Virus record (IMG/VR): IMGVR_UViG_3300037504_000994
Coordinates: 1-31,140 of that record
Length of the DNA: 31,140 bases
DNA from: a virus
Reading direction: 5' to 3' (one strand)
A program made the position numbers and the translations under genes. Under the pieces are notes generated by a model. It was not told the origin of the DNA. It searched no databases and saw nothing but the letters and a program-made list of their open reading frames with translations. Of this stretch, positions 1 through 5,280 are shown piece by piece (position 1 is the stretch's first letter; each line of letters begins with the position of its first letter).

Positions 1-329
1 TGCCAATACTCCGAAACCCGGTACACGTCTACGTCCTCGGTGTGCGACGGCAGGGAGTCCACGAAATCGAGAAGATCCTCCCAGGCCCGGAGATAGGCCC
101 GTTCCGTCTTGGGGGAGTTAGCGCTGTCCGCCAACCACTGATCGAAGCACTGCGCCCACTCGCGCTTAATGTCCATCCGCGAGGGCATCGGCATCGTGGG
201 GGTATAGTCCGTCTTCGCGCCTTCGCCGAACAGCGCGATAGCCATATCCGCCTCGGGCACATCCTCCACAACCTCACCCTCGATCACCTCGACCTCAAAC
301 ACGTCCGCCTCCAGGTCCAGATCAGGCAT
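1..329 (-). CDS. Tyrosine-recombinase-like protein, N-terminal part (runs off left edge)
   Basis: Reading the minus strand from an ATG at 329 gives an open frame that leaves the window. The first ~50 residues are acidic (MPDLDLEADVFEVEV...). From about residue 57 the sequence WAQCFDQWLADSANSPKTER, then AYLRAWEDLLDFV, matches the SAM-like core-binding domain at the N-terminus of phage integrases and XerC/D-type recombinases. The catalytic domain would lie outside the window and cannot be checked. The start is supported by a GGAG six bases upstream and by an 8-nt overlap with the end of the LexA-like gene, which suggests translational coupling in a three-gene leftward operon. This is a second recombinase-fold protein besides the integrase at 3075. 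It could be a recombinase, a resolvase, or a DNA-binding regulator that uses the recombinase fold, as SP-beta MrpR does. Confidence 0.72.
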   Translation of the reverse strand, partial: MPDLDLEADVFEVEVIEGEVVEDVPEADMAIALFGEGAKTDYTPTMPMPSRMDIKREWAQCFDQWLADSANSPKTERAYLRAWEDLLDFVDSLPSHTEDVDVYRVSEYW

Positions 330-726
330 CCGATGGCTCCACATCGACCTCGTACGTGGGGGACACGACGTCCATCTCACCCCACGGCACCAGCCTCAGG
401 CTGCGATGTACGTCGGTGTCCCACTCGATCAGCCCCAGACGCGCCAGCTTCATCAAATGTCGCTGCACGTTGCTGATGCAAATTCCCACCGCCTCCGAAA
501 TCTCACGGCGCGTCGGTGCGATATCGTGGGCCGCGATGTACTGCTCCACGTAGAGCAGCACTGCCTCAGTCGAACCCATCTCCTGAATATCCAGCGACAT
601 ATCAGCGTCATTGGCGTTCCTCGTCGGCGCCACCCCGGATTCCTTCAATGCCTCGATAGCCACCGACAAATCACCGTCCATCGGCCGCCACTCACCATCG
701 ATCGCCGCCCAAATCCTCGCGCCCAT
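322..726 (-). CDS. LexA-like winged-helix DNA-binding protein
   Basis: This is a 134-aa protein. From residue ~55 the segment STEAVLLYVEQYIAAHDIAP, then TRREISEAVGICISNVQRHL and MKLARLGLIEWD, follows the pattern of the LexA N-terminal winged helix (P-T-xREI-x-AVGI, then H-L-xKL-x-GLIE). There is no C-terminal S24 autopeptidase domain, so it is not a full LexA. It may be a regulator that recognises LexA-type or related operators without self-cleavage. The start at 726 was chosen because AAGGAGG lies seven bases upstream; a longer frame upstream lacks a good ribosome-binding site. It sits between the ribbon-helix-helix gene and the recombinase-like gene, with almost no gaps. The target site is unknown; the GAAC-N4-GTTC boxes elsewhere in the window are candidates. 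Confidence 0.75.
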   Translation of the reverse strand: MGARIWAAIDGEWRPMDGDLSVAIEALKESGVAPTRNANDADMSLDIQEMGSTEAVLLYVEQYIAAHDIAPTRREISEAVGICISNVQRHLMKLARLGLIEWDTDVHRSLRLVPWGEMDVVSPTYEVDVEPSDA

Positions 727-727
727 C

Positions 728-958
728 TCACGCCTCCTTCGATCCGGCGGCCAGCCGGGCCACCGACTCACGGGCCACATTCACGCCGCGCTCCTGTAAC
801 TCCGCGGCACGCTGCTGCTCCCAGTCATCCAACTCCCGCTCGATGACCCAGCGAAGCTGGCCCGAACGGGTTCGACCCTGGGCCTCGGCCCAACGGTCCA
901 CGCGATCCCGAAACTCTGGGTCCGTGTTGTAGATCATCAGGTGAGCATTCTCGTTCAT
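728..958 (-). CDS. Ribbon-helix-helix (Arc/CopG-type) DNA-binding protein
   Basis: This is a 76-aa protein starting at an ATG with GGAGG five bases upstream. A short beta strand (AHLMIYNT) is followed by DPEFRDRVDRWAEAQGRTRS and GQLRWVIERELDDWE, the strand-helix-helix layout of the MetJ/Arc/CopG fold. The C-terminal 25 residues look helical and charged. It is the first gene of the leftward early operon, directly behind the divergent promoter, so it is a plausible autoregulator or Cro-like partner of the XRE repressor. The stop falls two bases before the start of the LexA-like gene, so the two are probably coupled. The fold is supported by pattern; the regulatory role is inferred from position. 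Confidence 0.7.
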   Translation of the reverse strand: MNENAHLMIYNTDPEFRDRVDRWAEAQGRTRSGQLRWVIERELDDWEQQRAAELQERGVNVARESVARLAAGSKEA

Positions 959-991
959 TCTTACCTCCATCGTAATCATATATGTCGAGTC

Positions 992-1008
992 TGTAAACTA
1001 TGGTTACA
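992..1008. promoter_or_regulatory. Putative operator, inverted repeat TGTAA-N7-TTACA
   Basis: TGTAAACTATGGTTACA is a near-perfect 17-bp inverted repeat. It abuts the -10 of the leftward promoter and covers its expected start site. That is where an XRE or ribbon-helix-helix repressor would block transcription. Which protein binds it cannot be told from sequence. Confidence 0.55.
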
Positions 1009-1036
1009 CTATATCATAGAACCTAATAGATGTCAA
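1008..1036 (-). promoter_or_regulatory. Leftward early promoter (sigma-70 type)
   Basis: On the minus strand a perfect TTGACA (1036-1031) is separated by 17 bases from TATAGT (1013-1008). It would start transcription near 1001 and drive the ribbon-helix-helix, LexA-like and recombinase-like genes. It is the best-looking promoter in the left region. Confidence 0.75.
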
Positions 1037-1055
1037 TACTTTTTACGCTAATGCA

Positions 1056-1084
1056 GTGAAACTTTACGTCCTGGAAACTACAAT
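1056..1084 (+). promoter_or_regulatory. Putative rightward promoter of the XRE repressor gene
   Basis: TACAAT (1079-1084) is preceded at 17 bases by GTGAAA (1056-1061), a modest -35. The predicted start lies about three bases before the repressor ATG, and no clear Shine-Dalgarno is present, so the mRNA may be leaderless, as for lambda cI from PRM. The promoter is divergent from the leftward one. Confidence 0.45.
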
Positions 1085-1093
1085 GGTGGTGAT

Positions 1094-1510
1094 ATGACAA
1101 CCAAATTTACAGAATGGCTGTTGCAAGAAATGGAGTGGCGCGACCTCTCAATGAGGGAGCTGGCCAGACGGTCGCACGGAGGGGTGTCGCATACTCAGAT
1201 ATCTAAGGTGCTCAGCGGTCAGGCGGATGCATCTGCCGATTTCTGCATAGCTATCGCCAAAGCAATGCGGTTACCTGAGATTGATGTGCTAAGAAGGGCC
1301 GGGCATATCAACACGGCCCCTGGGGAAACAGAACGACTGACTTTACGAGAACTGTGGACTACGCTTCGGGGAATGAGCGATGACCAATTACGAGAGGTGC
1401 GCCACTACGCGCGCTTTCTCGCCAGCGGCGCCCACAGCACAGTACCGCCCGCGCCCGCAACCACGTCACAAATCGAGGGTGATCCAGAACCCGAGCCGTC
1501 AGAACCGTGA
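1094..1510 (+). CDS. XRE-family repressor (probable CI-type lysogeny regulator)
   Basis: This is a 138-aa protein. Residues ~5-65 form a Cro/CI helix-turn-helix: FTEWLLQEMEWRDLSMRELA, then SHTQISKVLSGQADASADF and CIAIAKAMRLPEIDVLRRAG. The second half (ELWTTLRGMSDDQLREVRHY) is a short helical segment and the end is a disordered proline- and acid-rich tail. There is no peptidase domain, so RecA-driven self-cleavage is unlikely and induction must use another route. It is divergent from the leftward early operon across a 135-bp control region with a palindromic operator. The last 150 bases are overlapped on the opposite strand by a small frame driven from a LexA-boxed promoter. The role as master repressor is inferred from position. 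Confidence 0.8.
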   Translation: MTTKFTEWLLQEMEWRDLSMRELARRSHGGVSHTQISKVLSGQADASADFCIAIAKAMRLPEIDVLRRAGHINTAPGETERLTLRELWTTLRGMSDDQLREVRHYARFLASGAHSTVPPAPATTSQIEGDPEPEPSEP

Positions 1511-1565
1511 CGGCCGTCCAAAGGAGCTTTGCAAATCGAAGTGGAGCACAACTTGATATCGACAT
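1359..1565 (-). CDS. Possible small SOS-controlled ORF antisense to the repressor
   Basis: A 68-aa frame starts at an ATG at 1565 (MSISSCAPLRFAKLL...). It has GAGG six bases upstream and a TATAAT promoter with an embedded LexA-type box just behind that. The N-terminal third is hydrophobic enough to be a weak membrane segment; the remainder is arginine-rich and overlaps the XRE gene in antisense, so its composition may simply reflect the repressor codons. It is not a recognisable family. The promoter is much more convincing than the protein. The real product may be antisense RNA against the repressor, a small antirepressor peptide, or both. Confidence 0.3.
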   Translation of the reverse strand: MSISSCAPLRFAKLLWTAVTVLTARVLDHPRFVTWLRARAVLCCGRRWRESARSGAPLVIGHRSFPEA

Positions 1566-1581
1566 TGTCACCTCCACTCCC

Positions 1582-1599
1582 ATTATAGAACGTCCGTTC
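1582..1599 (-). promoter_or_regulatory. LexA/SOS box overlapping a leftward promoter
   Basis: GAACGTCCGTTC (1588-1599) is a perfect GAAC-N4-GTTC palindrome, the core of Gram-positive LexA ('Cheo') boxes. In gene direction its centre, GGAC, fits the B. subtilis RNRY rule. It directly abuts a TATAAT -10 on the minus strand (1587-1582). A near-copy of the whole promoter, box and GGAGGTGA ribosome-binding site occurs at 2643-2660, implying shared regulation. Confidence 0.7.
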
Positions 1600-1701
1600 T
1601 ACCAAATGAAGGCCCCGGCCTTCCAATCGCCTGACAATCGCCGCCCTTAACGCTCTCGTAACGTCTCGATAACCCAACCTATCCCAACCCTGGAGATGCG
1701 A

Positions 1702-2118
1702 ATGACCACAAACTCGAAGGATAAACGCACCACCACGTTGGTCGTCATCGGTCTGGGCGTCTTCGTGCTGGCCGTCATCATATGCGCCGGCGTTTCATCC
1801 ATAACGAACAACAGGCGTGACGCCCGATCACCAACCCCGGATCCATATGAGGTCTTTGTCACGGTGCGTAACACCTGCGGGGTTTGTGGCACAGACTCGC
1901 CGGTAGGCGCGTGGGAAGCGGCAGACGGTCGCTCCATCATCCTGTCGGATAACGGTAACTACGTAGCCACCTTCAAAGACGGATCAACATCGACCGGTAC
2001 CTGGTCGGTAGACGACGGGGAGCTCTGCCTAACTCACGCCGCGGGCACGGCCTGCTACGCCTACCGTCAAAAAACCGACGCGATGAAACTGGAAAATGCC
2101 ATATACATCCGCCGCTAG
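1702..2118 (+). CDS. Membrane-anchored small protein, unknown function
   Basis: This is a 138-aa protein starting at ATG 1702, with GGAG six bases upstream; the ATG at 1696 overlaps that signal and is less likely. After a short basic cytoplasmic N-terminus, residues ~12-33 (TLVVIGLGVFVLAVIICAGV) form one transmembrane helix, probably exporting the rest. The exported part has four cysteines (CGVCG, then LCLTHAAGTAC) that could form disulfides. It also has a beta-rich pattern, GAWEAADGRSIILSDNG and GTWSVDDGELCL, typical of small lipocalin-like or META-like barrels. It follows the repressor gene, a usual place for lysogenic-conversion or superinfection-exclusion genes, but no family was recognised and that role is a guess. 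Confidence 0.6.
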   Translation: MTTNSKDKRTTTLVVIGLGVFVLAVIICAGVSSITNNRRDARSPTPDPYEVFVTVRNTCGVCGTDSPVGAWEAADGRSIILSDNGNYVATFKDGSTSTGTWSVDDGELCLTHAAGTACYAYRQKTDAMKLENAIYIRR

Positions 2119-2138
2119 GGGAACAATTGGAGCGACCT

Positions 2139-2486
2139 ATGCCGACCGATGACCTTGACATTGAAAGAGAAGAGTGGATCACTGCGGCGTTCGTTGAGGA
2201 AAAGAGGCGCCAGGTGAGAGAGGAGATCAACGACCTTCGGTATGTGACGAGTCGTCAGTACTTAAGCGGCGTGCTTAGAGCATCCGAAGATGCAAGCGAT
2301 GTGCACCTAATGCGTCTGGCCCTGGACAGCGACGATTATAATACCAACGAGTTTATGCAGAAGGCGTGTCGCATCCTAGCCGAGCTGTTGCCCGACGCGC
2401 ATCCTCTCCTGAAGGACATAGCGGATCGTCCGCCATTTGCAGCAGCATCGACGACGCCTGAAACCCGGAATCACCGTGATCGCTAA
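2139..2486 (+). CDS. Hypothetical acidic helical protein
   Basis: This is a 115-aa protein starting at ATG 2139, with GGAG six bases upstream; a TTG at 2127 in the same frame is the alternative. It is charged and mostly helical (EREEWITAAFVEEKRRQVRE), with no signal peptide, membrane segment or motif that I recognise. It follows the membrane protein by 20 bases and is probably co-transcribed with it. The last 134 bases overlap the convergent minus-strand gene ending at 2353, so one of the two C-termini may be dispensable or wrongly extended. Confidence 0.5.
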   Translation: MPTDDLDIEREEWITAAFVEEKRRQVREEINDLRYVTSRQYLSGVLRASEDASDVHLMRLALDSDDYNTNEFMQKACRILAELLPDAHPLLKDIADRPPFAAASTTPETRNHRDR

Positions 2487-2625
2487 GCGCCAAGCACTTC
2501 AACGCCTCGACAATCACCGGCCCGTGCTCCGGCGCTGCAACCAGAACAAAGAGGCCATCCGTGAACTCATAACGTGGTAGTCCGTGCGACTCGAGCTCGT
2601 CGGCATTGATGACAATCTCTGACAT
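2353..2625 (-). CDS. Hypothetical small protein under a LexA-type box
   Basis: This is a 90-aa protein (MSEIVINADELESHGLPRYE...). It starts at ATG 2625, with GGAGG six bases upstream. Behind this lies a TATACT promoter with an almost perfect GAAC-N4-GTTC box. The sequence FTDGLFVLVAAPEHGP then VIVEALKCLALSD looks like a small alpha/beta fold; the final 25 residues are low-complexity and overlap a convergent gene. No family is recognised. Because its promoter is nearly the same as the one facing into the repressor gene, it is probably switched on by DNA damage. An antirepressor or early lytic function is possible but unproven. Confidence 0.5.
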   Translation of the reverse strand: MSEIVINADELESHGLPRYEFTDGLFVLVAAPEHGPVIVEALKCLALSDHGDSGFQASSMLLQMADDPLCPSGEDARRATARLGCDTPSA

Positions 2626-2642
2626 ATTTCACCTCCGCACCC

Positions 2643-2660
2643 AGTATAGCACAGACGTTC
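2643..2660 (-). promoter_or_regulatory. Second LexA/SOS box and promoter
   Basis: GCACAGACGTTC (2649-2660) matches GAAC-N4-GTTC at seven of eight fixed bases. It abuts a minus-strand TATACT (2648-2643). The region from the TTCAAA -35 to the GGAGGTGA signal aligns closely with the promoter at 1582-1610, so the two look like duplicates. Confidence 0.6.
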
Positions 2661-2676
2661 TACCATTTGAAGCGCA

Positions 2677-2703
2677 GATCCACTAAGGCATTATTAGTAG
2701 ACC
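2677..2703. repeat. 27-bp dispersed palindrome, copy 1
   Basis: Arms GATCCACTAA and TTAGTAGACC flank the 7-base spacer GGCATTA. The copy is intergenic, between the SOS-boxed promoter and the attP region, 400 bases from the integrase. Confidence 0.8.
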
Positions 2704-2738
2704 GGGAAAAACGATAGGGGAGGGGACACAAACCGAGG

Positions 2739-2959
2739 GCCGAAAACACCAACCGGCGACCCCACAACCCCCCGTAACCCGAGACCACATTACTCCCTCA
2801 CCCACCTACCTATGCGGTCCGAGGTCGACCATCGCCGTACCACAGTTTGGGTCCGTGAGGTCGGCGGTTCAAATCCGCCCGCCCCGACTTTTGACCACCG
2901 GCGACCCCACAGCCGCCCGAATACCGCACCTATTGCGGTCGCCGGTAGCCGAAAACGCC
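2739..2959 (+). other. attP: Putative attP region with integrase arm-type repeats
   Basis: A tRNA-derived core (2841-2887) is flanked by two pairs of direct repeats. ACCGGCGACCCCACA occurs exactly at 2752-2766 and 2897-2911. GCCGAAAAC-R-CC occurs at 2739-2750 and 2948-2959. This is the arm-core-arm layout expected of a lambda-type attP, and the integrase begins 116 bases further on. Arms on both sides argue that this is an intact attP and not attL or attR. A small hairpin, ACCGCA/TGCGGT, lies at 2923-2939. I see no coding gene between 2626 and 3074. Confidence 0.65.
2841..2887 (+). other. 3' half of a tRNA-Pro(UGG), att core
   Basis: The bases fold as the 3' half of a tRNA: anticodon stem CACAG/CCGTG (one mismatch), loop TTTGGGT with anticodon TGG, variable loop AGGTC, T-arm GGCGG-TTCAAAT-CCGCC, and acceptor strand CGCCCCG plus A. 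No 5' half (no CGGGGCG or D-arm) lies upstream and there is no CCA. It is therefore a fragment of the kind phages carry to restore the tRNA gene on integration. It predicts a host tRNA-Pro(UGG) gene as attB. Confidence 0.75.
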
Positions 2960-3015
2960 CGACCGCAGGCCCCATGATCCCCGTTACCCCGGTTCAAAAA
3001 AAACGCCCTGTCTGA

Positions 3016-3046
3016 TTAGCAGATGAGGCGCTCACATTAGCAGACC
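3016..3046 (+). repeat. Two direct half-sites of the 27-bp palindrome upstream of the integrase
   Basis: TTAGCAGATGAGGCGC (3016-3031) and TTAGCAGACCAGGCAC (3037-3052) are direct repeats offset by 21 bases, two helical turns. Both begin with the right arm of the dispersed palindrome. They end just before the integrase ribosome-binding site, where binding would affect integrase expression. Confidence 0.65.
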
Positions 3047-3074
3047 AGGCACCTAGCGAACCGGAGGTCCCACT

Positions 3075-4013
3075 ATGTCCAGGCTCAATCTGACGCTCGA
3101 CCAAACCATCGACGGATTCCTGCTCCACTGCCAGTCCAAACGCCTCAGCCGGCACACCATCCGCAACTACCGATATGCCCTCGATAAACTGCTCACCCAC
3201 GTCCCCGGCACCACGCCCCTGGGGGACATCACCGTCCGCGACGTTTCTGCTGCCCTGGCTACCTACACCGACCTGAGCAAAAAGACGATGTCCAACGTCC
3301 ACGCCGCGCTCAGCGCGATGTGGAACTGGGCCGTCCGCCAGGAGTACGCCGACGAGAATCCTCTCGAACGCATCGACCGCCCCAAACCCGAGAAACGCAC
3401 CATCGTCCCCCTGACCGCTGACGAGATTAAGGCCCTCCTCAAATCCTGTGCCCAAACGAGGGCCTACACCCGGCCCGGCAAGCGCGCCTGTACCAACAGC
3501 CGGCCCACTGCCGTCCGGGATCGCGCCATCATCCTGACACTGCTCGACACCGGTCTCCGCGCTTCCGAGCTCTGCAACCTGACCATCGCCGACTACAACC
3601 AGCGGCGCAATCGCATTAGCGTATTTGGCAAGGGCTCGAAGGAGCGCACCATTCCCATCTCCACCCAGACCGCCGAGGCAATCTGGGAGTATCTGGCCAC
3701 GCGCAACAAAGCCACCACCCTGATGGATGAGCCCCTCTTCACCACATCCACCGGCCGTTCCTTGGACCGCCACCAACTCCGGCGCCTCCTCGTCCGCCTG
3801 GCCGACGCAGCCGGCGTCGAGGATGTCCACCCCCACAAGTTCCGCCACACGTTTGCCATCTTTTACCTGCGCAACGAGGGCGACATCTACAGCCTGCAGG
3901 AGATCCTTGGCCATAGCACGCTCGATATGGTCAAAAACTACCTGACCATCGCCCAGACCGACATCGACAAGGCCCACAAGCGCGCTTCCCCTGTCGCCAA
4001 TATGCGTTTGTGA
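3075..4013 (+). CDS. int: Tyrosine-recombinase integrase
   Basis: This is a 312-aa protein of XerC/D-like size that would integrate and excise the phage at the neighbouring att core. Residues ~5-95 form the SAM-like core-binding domain (TIDGFLLHCQSKRLSRHTIR). The catalytic domain shows all the expected residues: R162 in TGLRASEL, K186 or K189 in FGKGSKERTI, H254 and R257 in HPHKFRHTF, H280 in ILGHSTLDM, and the nucleophile Y289 in VKNYL. An arm-binding N-terminal extension like that of lambda Int is absent or very short, although arm-type repeats are present nearby. The start is clear: GGAGG seven bases upstream. An insertion between residues ~124 and 147 (AQTRAYTRPGKRACTN) is longer than in typical Xer proteins. 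Confidence 0.93.
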   Translation: MSRLNLTLDQTIDGFLLHCQSKRLSRHTIRNYRYALDKLLTHVPGTTPLGDITVRDVSAALATYTDLSKKTMSNVHAALSAMWNWAVRQEYADENPLERIDRPKPEKRTIVPLTADEIKALLKSCAQTRAYTRPGKRACTNSRPTAVRDRAIILTLLDTGLRASELCNLTIADYNQRRNRISVFGKGSKERTIPISTQTAEAIWEYLATRNKATTLMDEPLFTTSTGRSLDRHQLRRLLVRLADAAGVEDVHPHKFRHTFAIFYLRNEGDIYSLQEILGHSTLDMVKNYLTIAQTDIDKAHKRASPVANMRL

Positions 4014-4024
4014 GACGAGTTTTG

Positions 4025-4083
4025 TGTCATATGACAAAATAGTGACATTTGGTACTATCTTTAGTATAGCGTTGTGCTATACT
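4025..4083 (+). promoter_or_regulatory. Promoter with two palindromes upstream of the 4121 operon
   Basis: TGTCATATGACA (4025-4036) is a perfect 12-bp palindrome. AGTATAGC (4063-4070) and GCTATACT (4076-4083) form a perfect inverted repeat that includes a TATACT -10. The -35 is weak, suggesting an activated or repressed promoter. The two ribbon-helix-helix proteins of the window are candidate binders. Confidence 0.55.
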
Positions 4084-4120
4084 AGAACTAGTTGAGGGAA
4101 ACACACAGAGGAGACGAGAG

Positions 4121-4351
4121 ATGACAGACCTAGAACGAATCGCCAAATACGGAACACCCGCAATCGAGCAGATGGCCGATGATGACTTCAGCGGCCAGCC
4201 CGTCAGCCCCACCGAGTACCGCGAGATGGGCGGCACTAATGAGGAGTACATCGAGGATATGAAGGCAACCCTCCCGTGCTGGAGAGAGCTCGACGCTGAT
4301 CAATACGCAATCTGGCACGGACGAGTTACCGAATTGGTTGAGGAAAACTGA
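4121..4351 (+). CDS. Hypothetical small acidic protein
   Basis: This is a 76-aa protein (MTDLERIAKYGTPAIEQMAD...) with GAGGAG upstream of the ATG. It is strongly acidic and has no recognisable motif. It is the first gene of a three-gene plus-strand operon behind the integrase, directly downstream of a palindrome-rich promoter. The next gene starts one base after its stop. Its small size, acidity and pairing with a ribbon-helix-helix gene would fit a toxin-antitoxin-like or anti-host early gene, but nothing in the sequence proves it. Confidence 0.6.
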   Translation: MTDLERIAKYGTPAIEQMADDDFSGQPVSPTEYREMGGTNEEYIEDMKATLPCWRELDADQYAIWHGRVTELVEEN

Positions 4352-4352
4352 G

Positions 4353-4895
4353 ATGGGCACCAGGCAGTTAAATGTGCGATTGAGCGAACCGGGATGGGAT
4401 AAATTGGACGCGCTGACAGAGTTGTACGGGGCAAAGACCCGTGTGGTAGAGGTTGCGATCGACCGGCTGTTTAACTCAGAGATTCCACAGGAGGAAAACA
4501 AGATGACGACACGAACAGTAGTTGCACGCGGCAGTGGGTGGAGCGCATCGTCCTTATACGACGCAAGCTCCTGGGGTGACGAAATCGATGACGAGACCGC
4601 CACAAAGCTAGGCAACATGGTTGTCCAACGGTTTCACGAGCTCTGCGAGGCGCACGGTGGCGGCGATATCTACTGGGAGCCGCAACTCAGCGAGGTCACC
4701 GCTGAGGTTGTAGGCGAGGGACACCGGATGTGGGAGCGTGTCCACCCGATGGACGAGGAGTTGGAGATCCTTCGCCAGCAAGCTGGCGAGGAGGTCTGGG
4801 CGGTTTTCTGTGATGACACGGCTCAGCTACAGGGCGATGTACCCGACTGGATCACAAAACAGGTCCGCGAGATCTGGGACCGGATGGAGGCATAA
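4353..4895 (+). CDS. Ribbon-helix-helix protein fused to an unknown domain, with an internal start
   Basis: This is a 180-aa protein. Residues 1-45 (MGTRQLNVRLSEPGWDKLDA then LTELYGAKTRVVEVAIDRLF) match the CopG/Arc ribbon-helix-helix fold. A linker follows (NSEIPQEENK), then a ~130-aa acidic domain (TVVARGSGWSASSLYDASSW...) that I do not recognise. The linker DNA carries a perfect AGGAGG (4489-4494) eight bases before an in-frame ATG at 4503, stronger than the signal of the full-length start (GAGG, nine bases). Two proteins are therefore likely made: the DNA-binding fusion and the free C-terminal domain. The layout suggests two genes that merged by loss of a stop. It may autoregulate the palindromic promoter upstream. 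Confidence 0.65.
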   Translation: MGTRQLNVRLSEPGWDKLDALTELYGAKTRVVEVAIDRLFNSEIPQEENKMTTRTVVARGSGWSASSLYDASSWGDEIDDETATKLGNMVVQRFHELCEAHGGGDIYWEPQLSEVTAEVVGEGHRMWERVHPMDEELEILRQQAGEEVWAVFCDDTAQLQGDVPDWITKQVREIWDRMEA

Positions 4896-4896
4896 T

Positions 4897-5175
4897 ATGC
4901 CCAGACTCTCAGCCACCGAAAAGCTAGAGAGGGCCACCCAGGCCCTCTCCGCTGCCAAAGCCGAACTGGCCCAACTGCCGCCCAAGGGCCGCGAGCGCAC
5001 CGCCATCATCAACCGGGCCCGCGGGCATCTCAACACTGTCCGCCGCAACGCCTACAGACTCGCTGACACACGCTTTCATGATGCCCGCAACGCCACCCCC
5101 GGCCAGCGAGAGCAAGCCAAAGCTCTGATGGACGCTATCGACAACCTATGGCCGGATCCCAAAACCGGCAGATAA
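4897..5175 (+). CDS. Hypothetical basic helical protein
   Basis: This is a 92-aa protein (MPRLSATEKLERATQALSAA...) beginning one base after the preceding stop, with GGAGG seven bases upstream. It is rich in lysine, arginine and alanine, almost wholly helical, and probably forms a coiled coil (residues 8-60). No family is recognised. It closes the plus-strand operon and is followed by a strong terminator at 5210. Nucleic-acid binding is possible from the charge. Confidence 0.6.
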   Translation: MPRLSATEKLERATQALSAAKAELAQLPPKGRERTAIINRARGHLNTVRRNAYRLADTRFHDARNATPGQREQAKALMDAIDNLWPDPKTGR

Positions 5176-5209
5176 TTACTCGTTAATCGTTACTCGTTTT
5201 CCACAAACA

Positions 5210-5235
5210 AAGGCCCCGGCAATTGCCGGGGCCTT
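5210..5235. terminator. Bidirectional rho-independent terminator
   Basis: GGCCCCGGC (5212-5220) and GCCGGGGCC (5225-5233) form a perfect stem with the loop AATT, flanked by AA and TT. It separates the plus-strand 4121-5175 operon from the end of the minus-strand late operon, whose last stop is at 5281. Just upstream, TTACTCGTT is repeated at 5177 and 5190. Confidence 0.85.
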
Positions 5236-5280
5236 CTCCTTTGGTCGACATCCATAGCATATACGCTATGACGCACGACG

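Noticed and set aside
959-1093. 27-bp palindrome at the repressor promoter (which would make the sites classical stoperators)
   Set aside because: CTAAT-containing stretches at 1022 and 1048 have no matching opposite arm at the right distance; the operator there has a different sequence.
2760-2890. Complete tRNA gene
   Set aside because: Only the 3' half is present; no acceptor 5' strand or D-arm can be formed upstream, so it is an att fragment.
2994-4037. Long minus-strand open frame opposite the integrase
   Set aside because: The plus-strand frame has all tyrosine-recombinase residues in order; the opposite frame is a Val/Gly-rich mirror without motifs or a ribosome-binding site.
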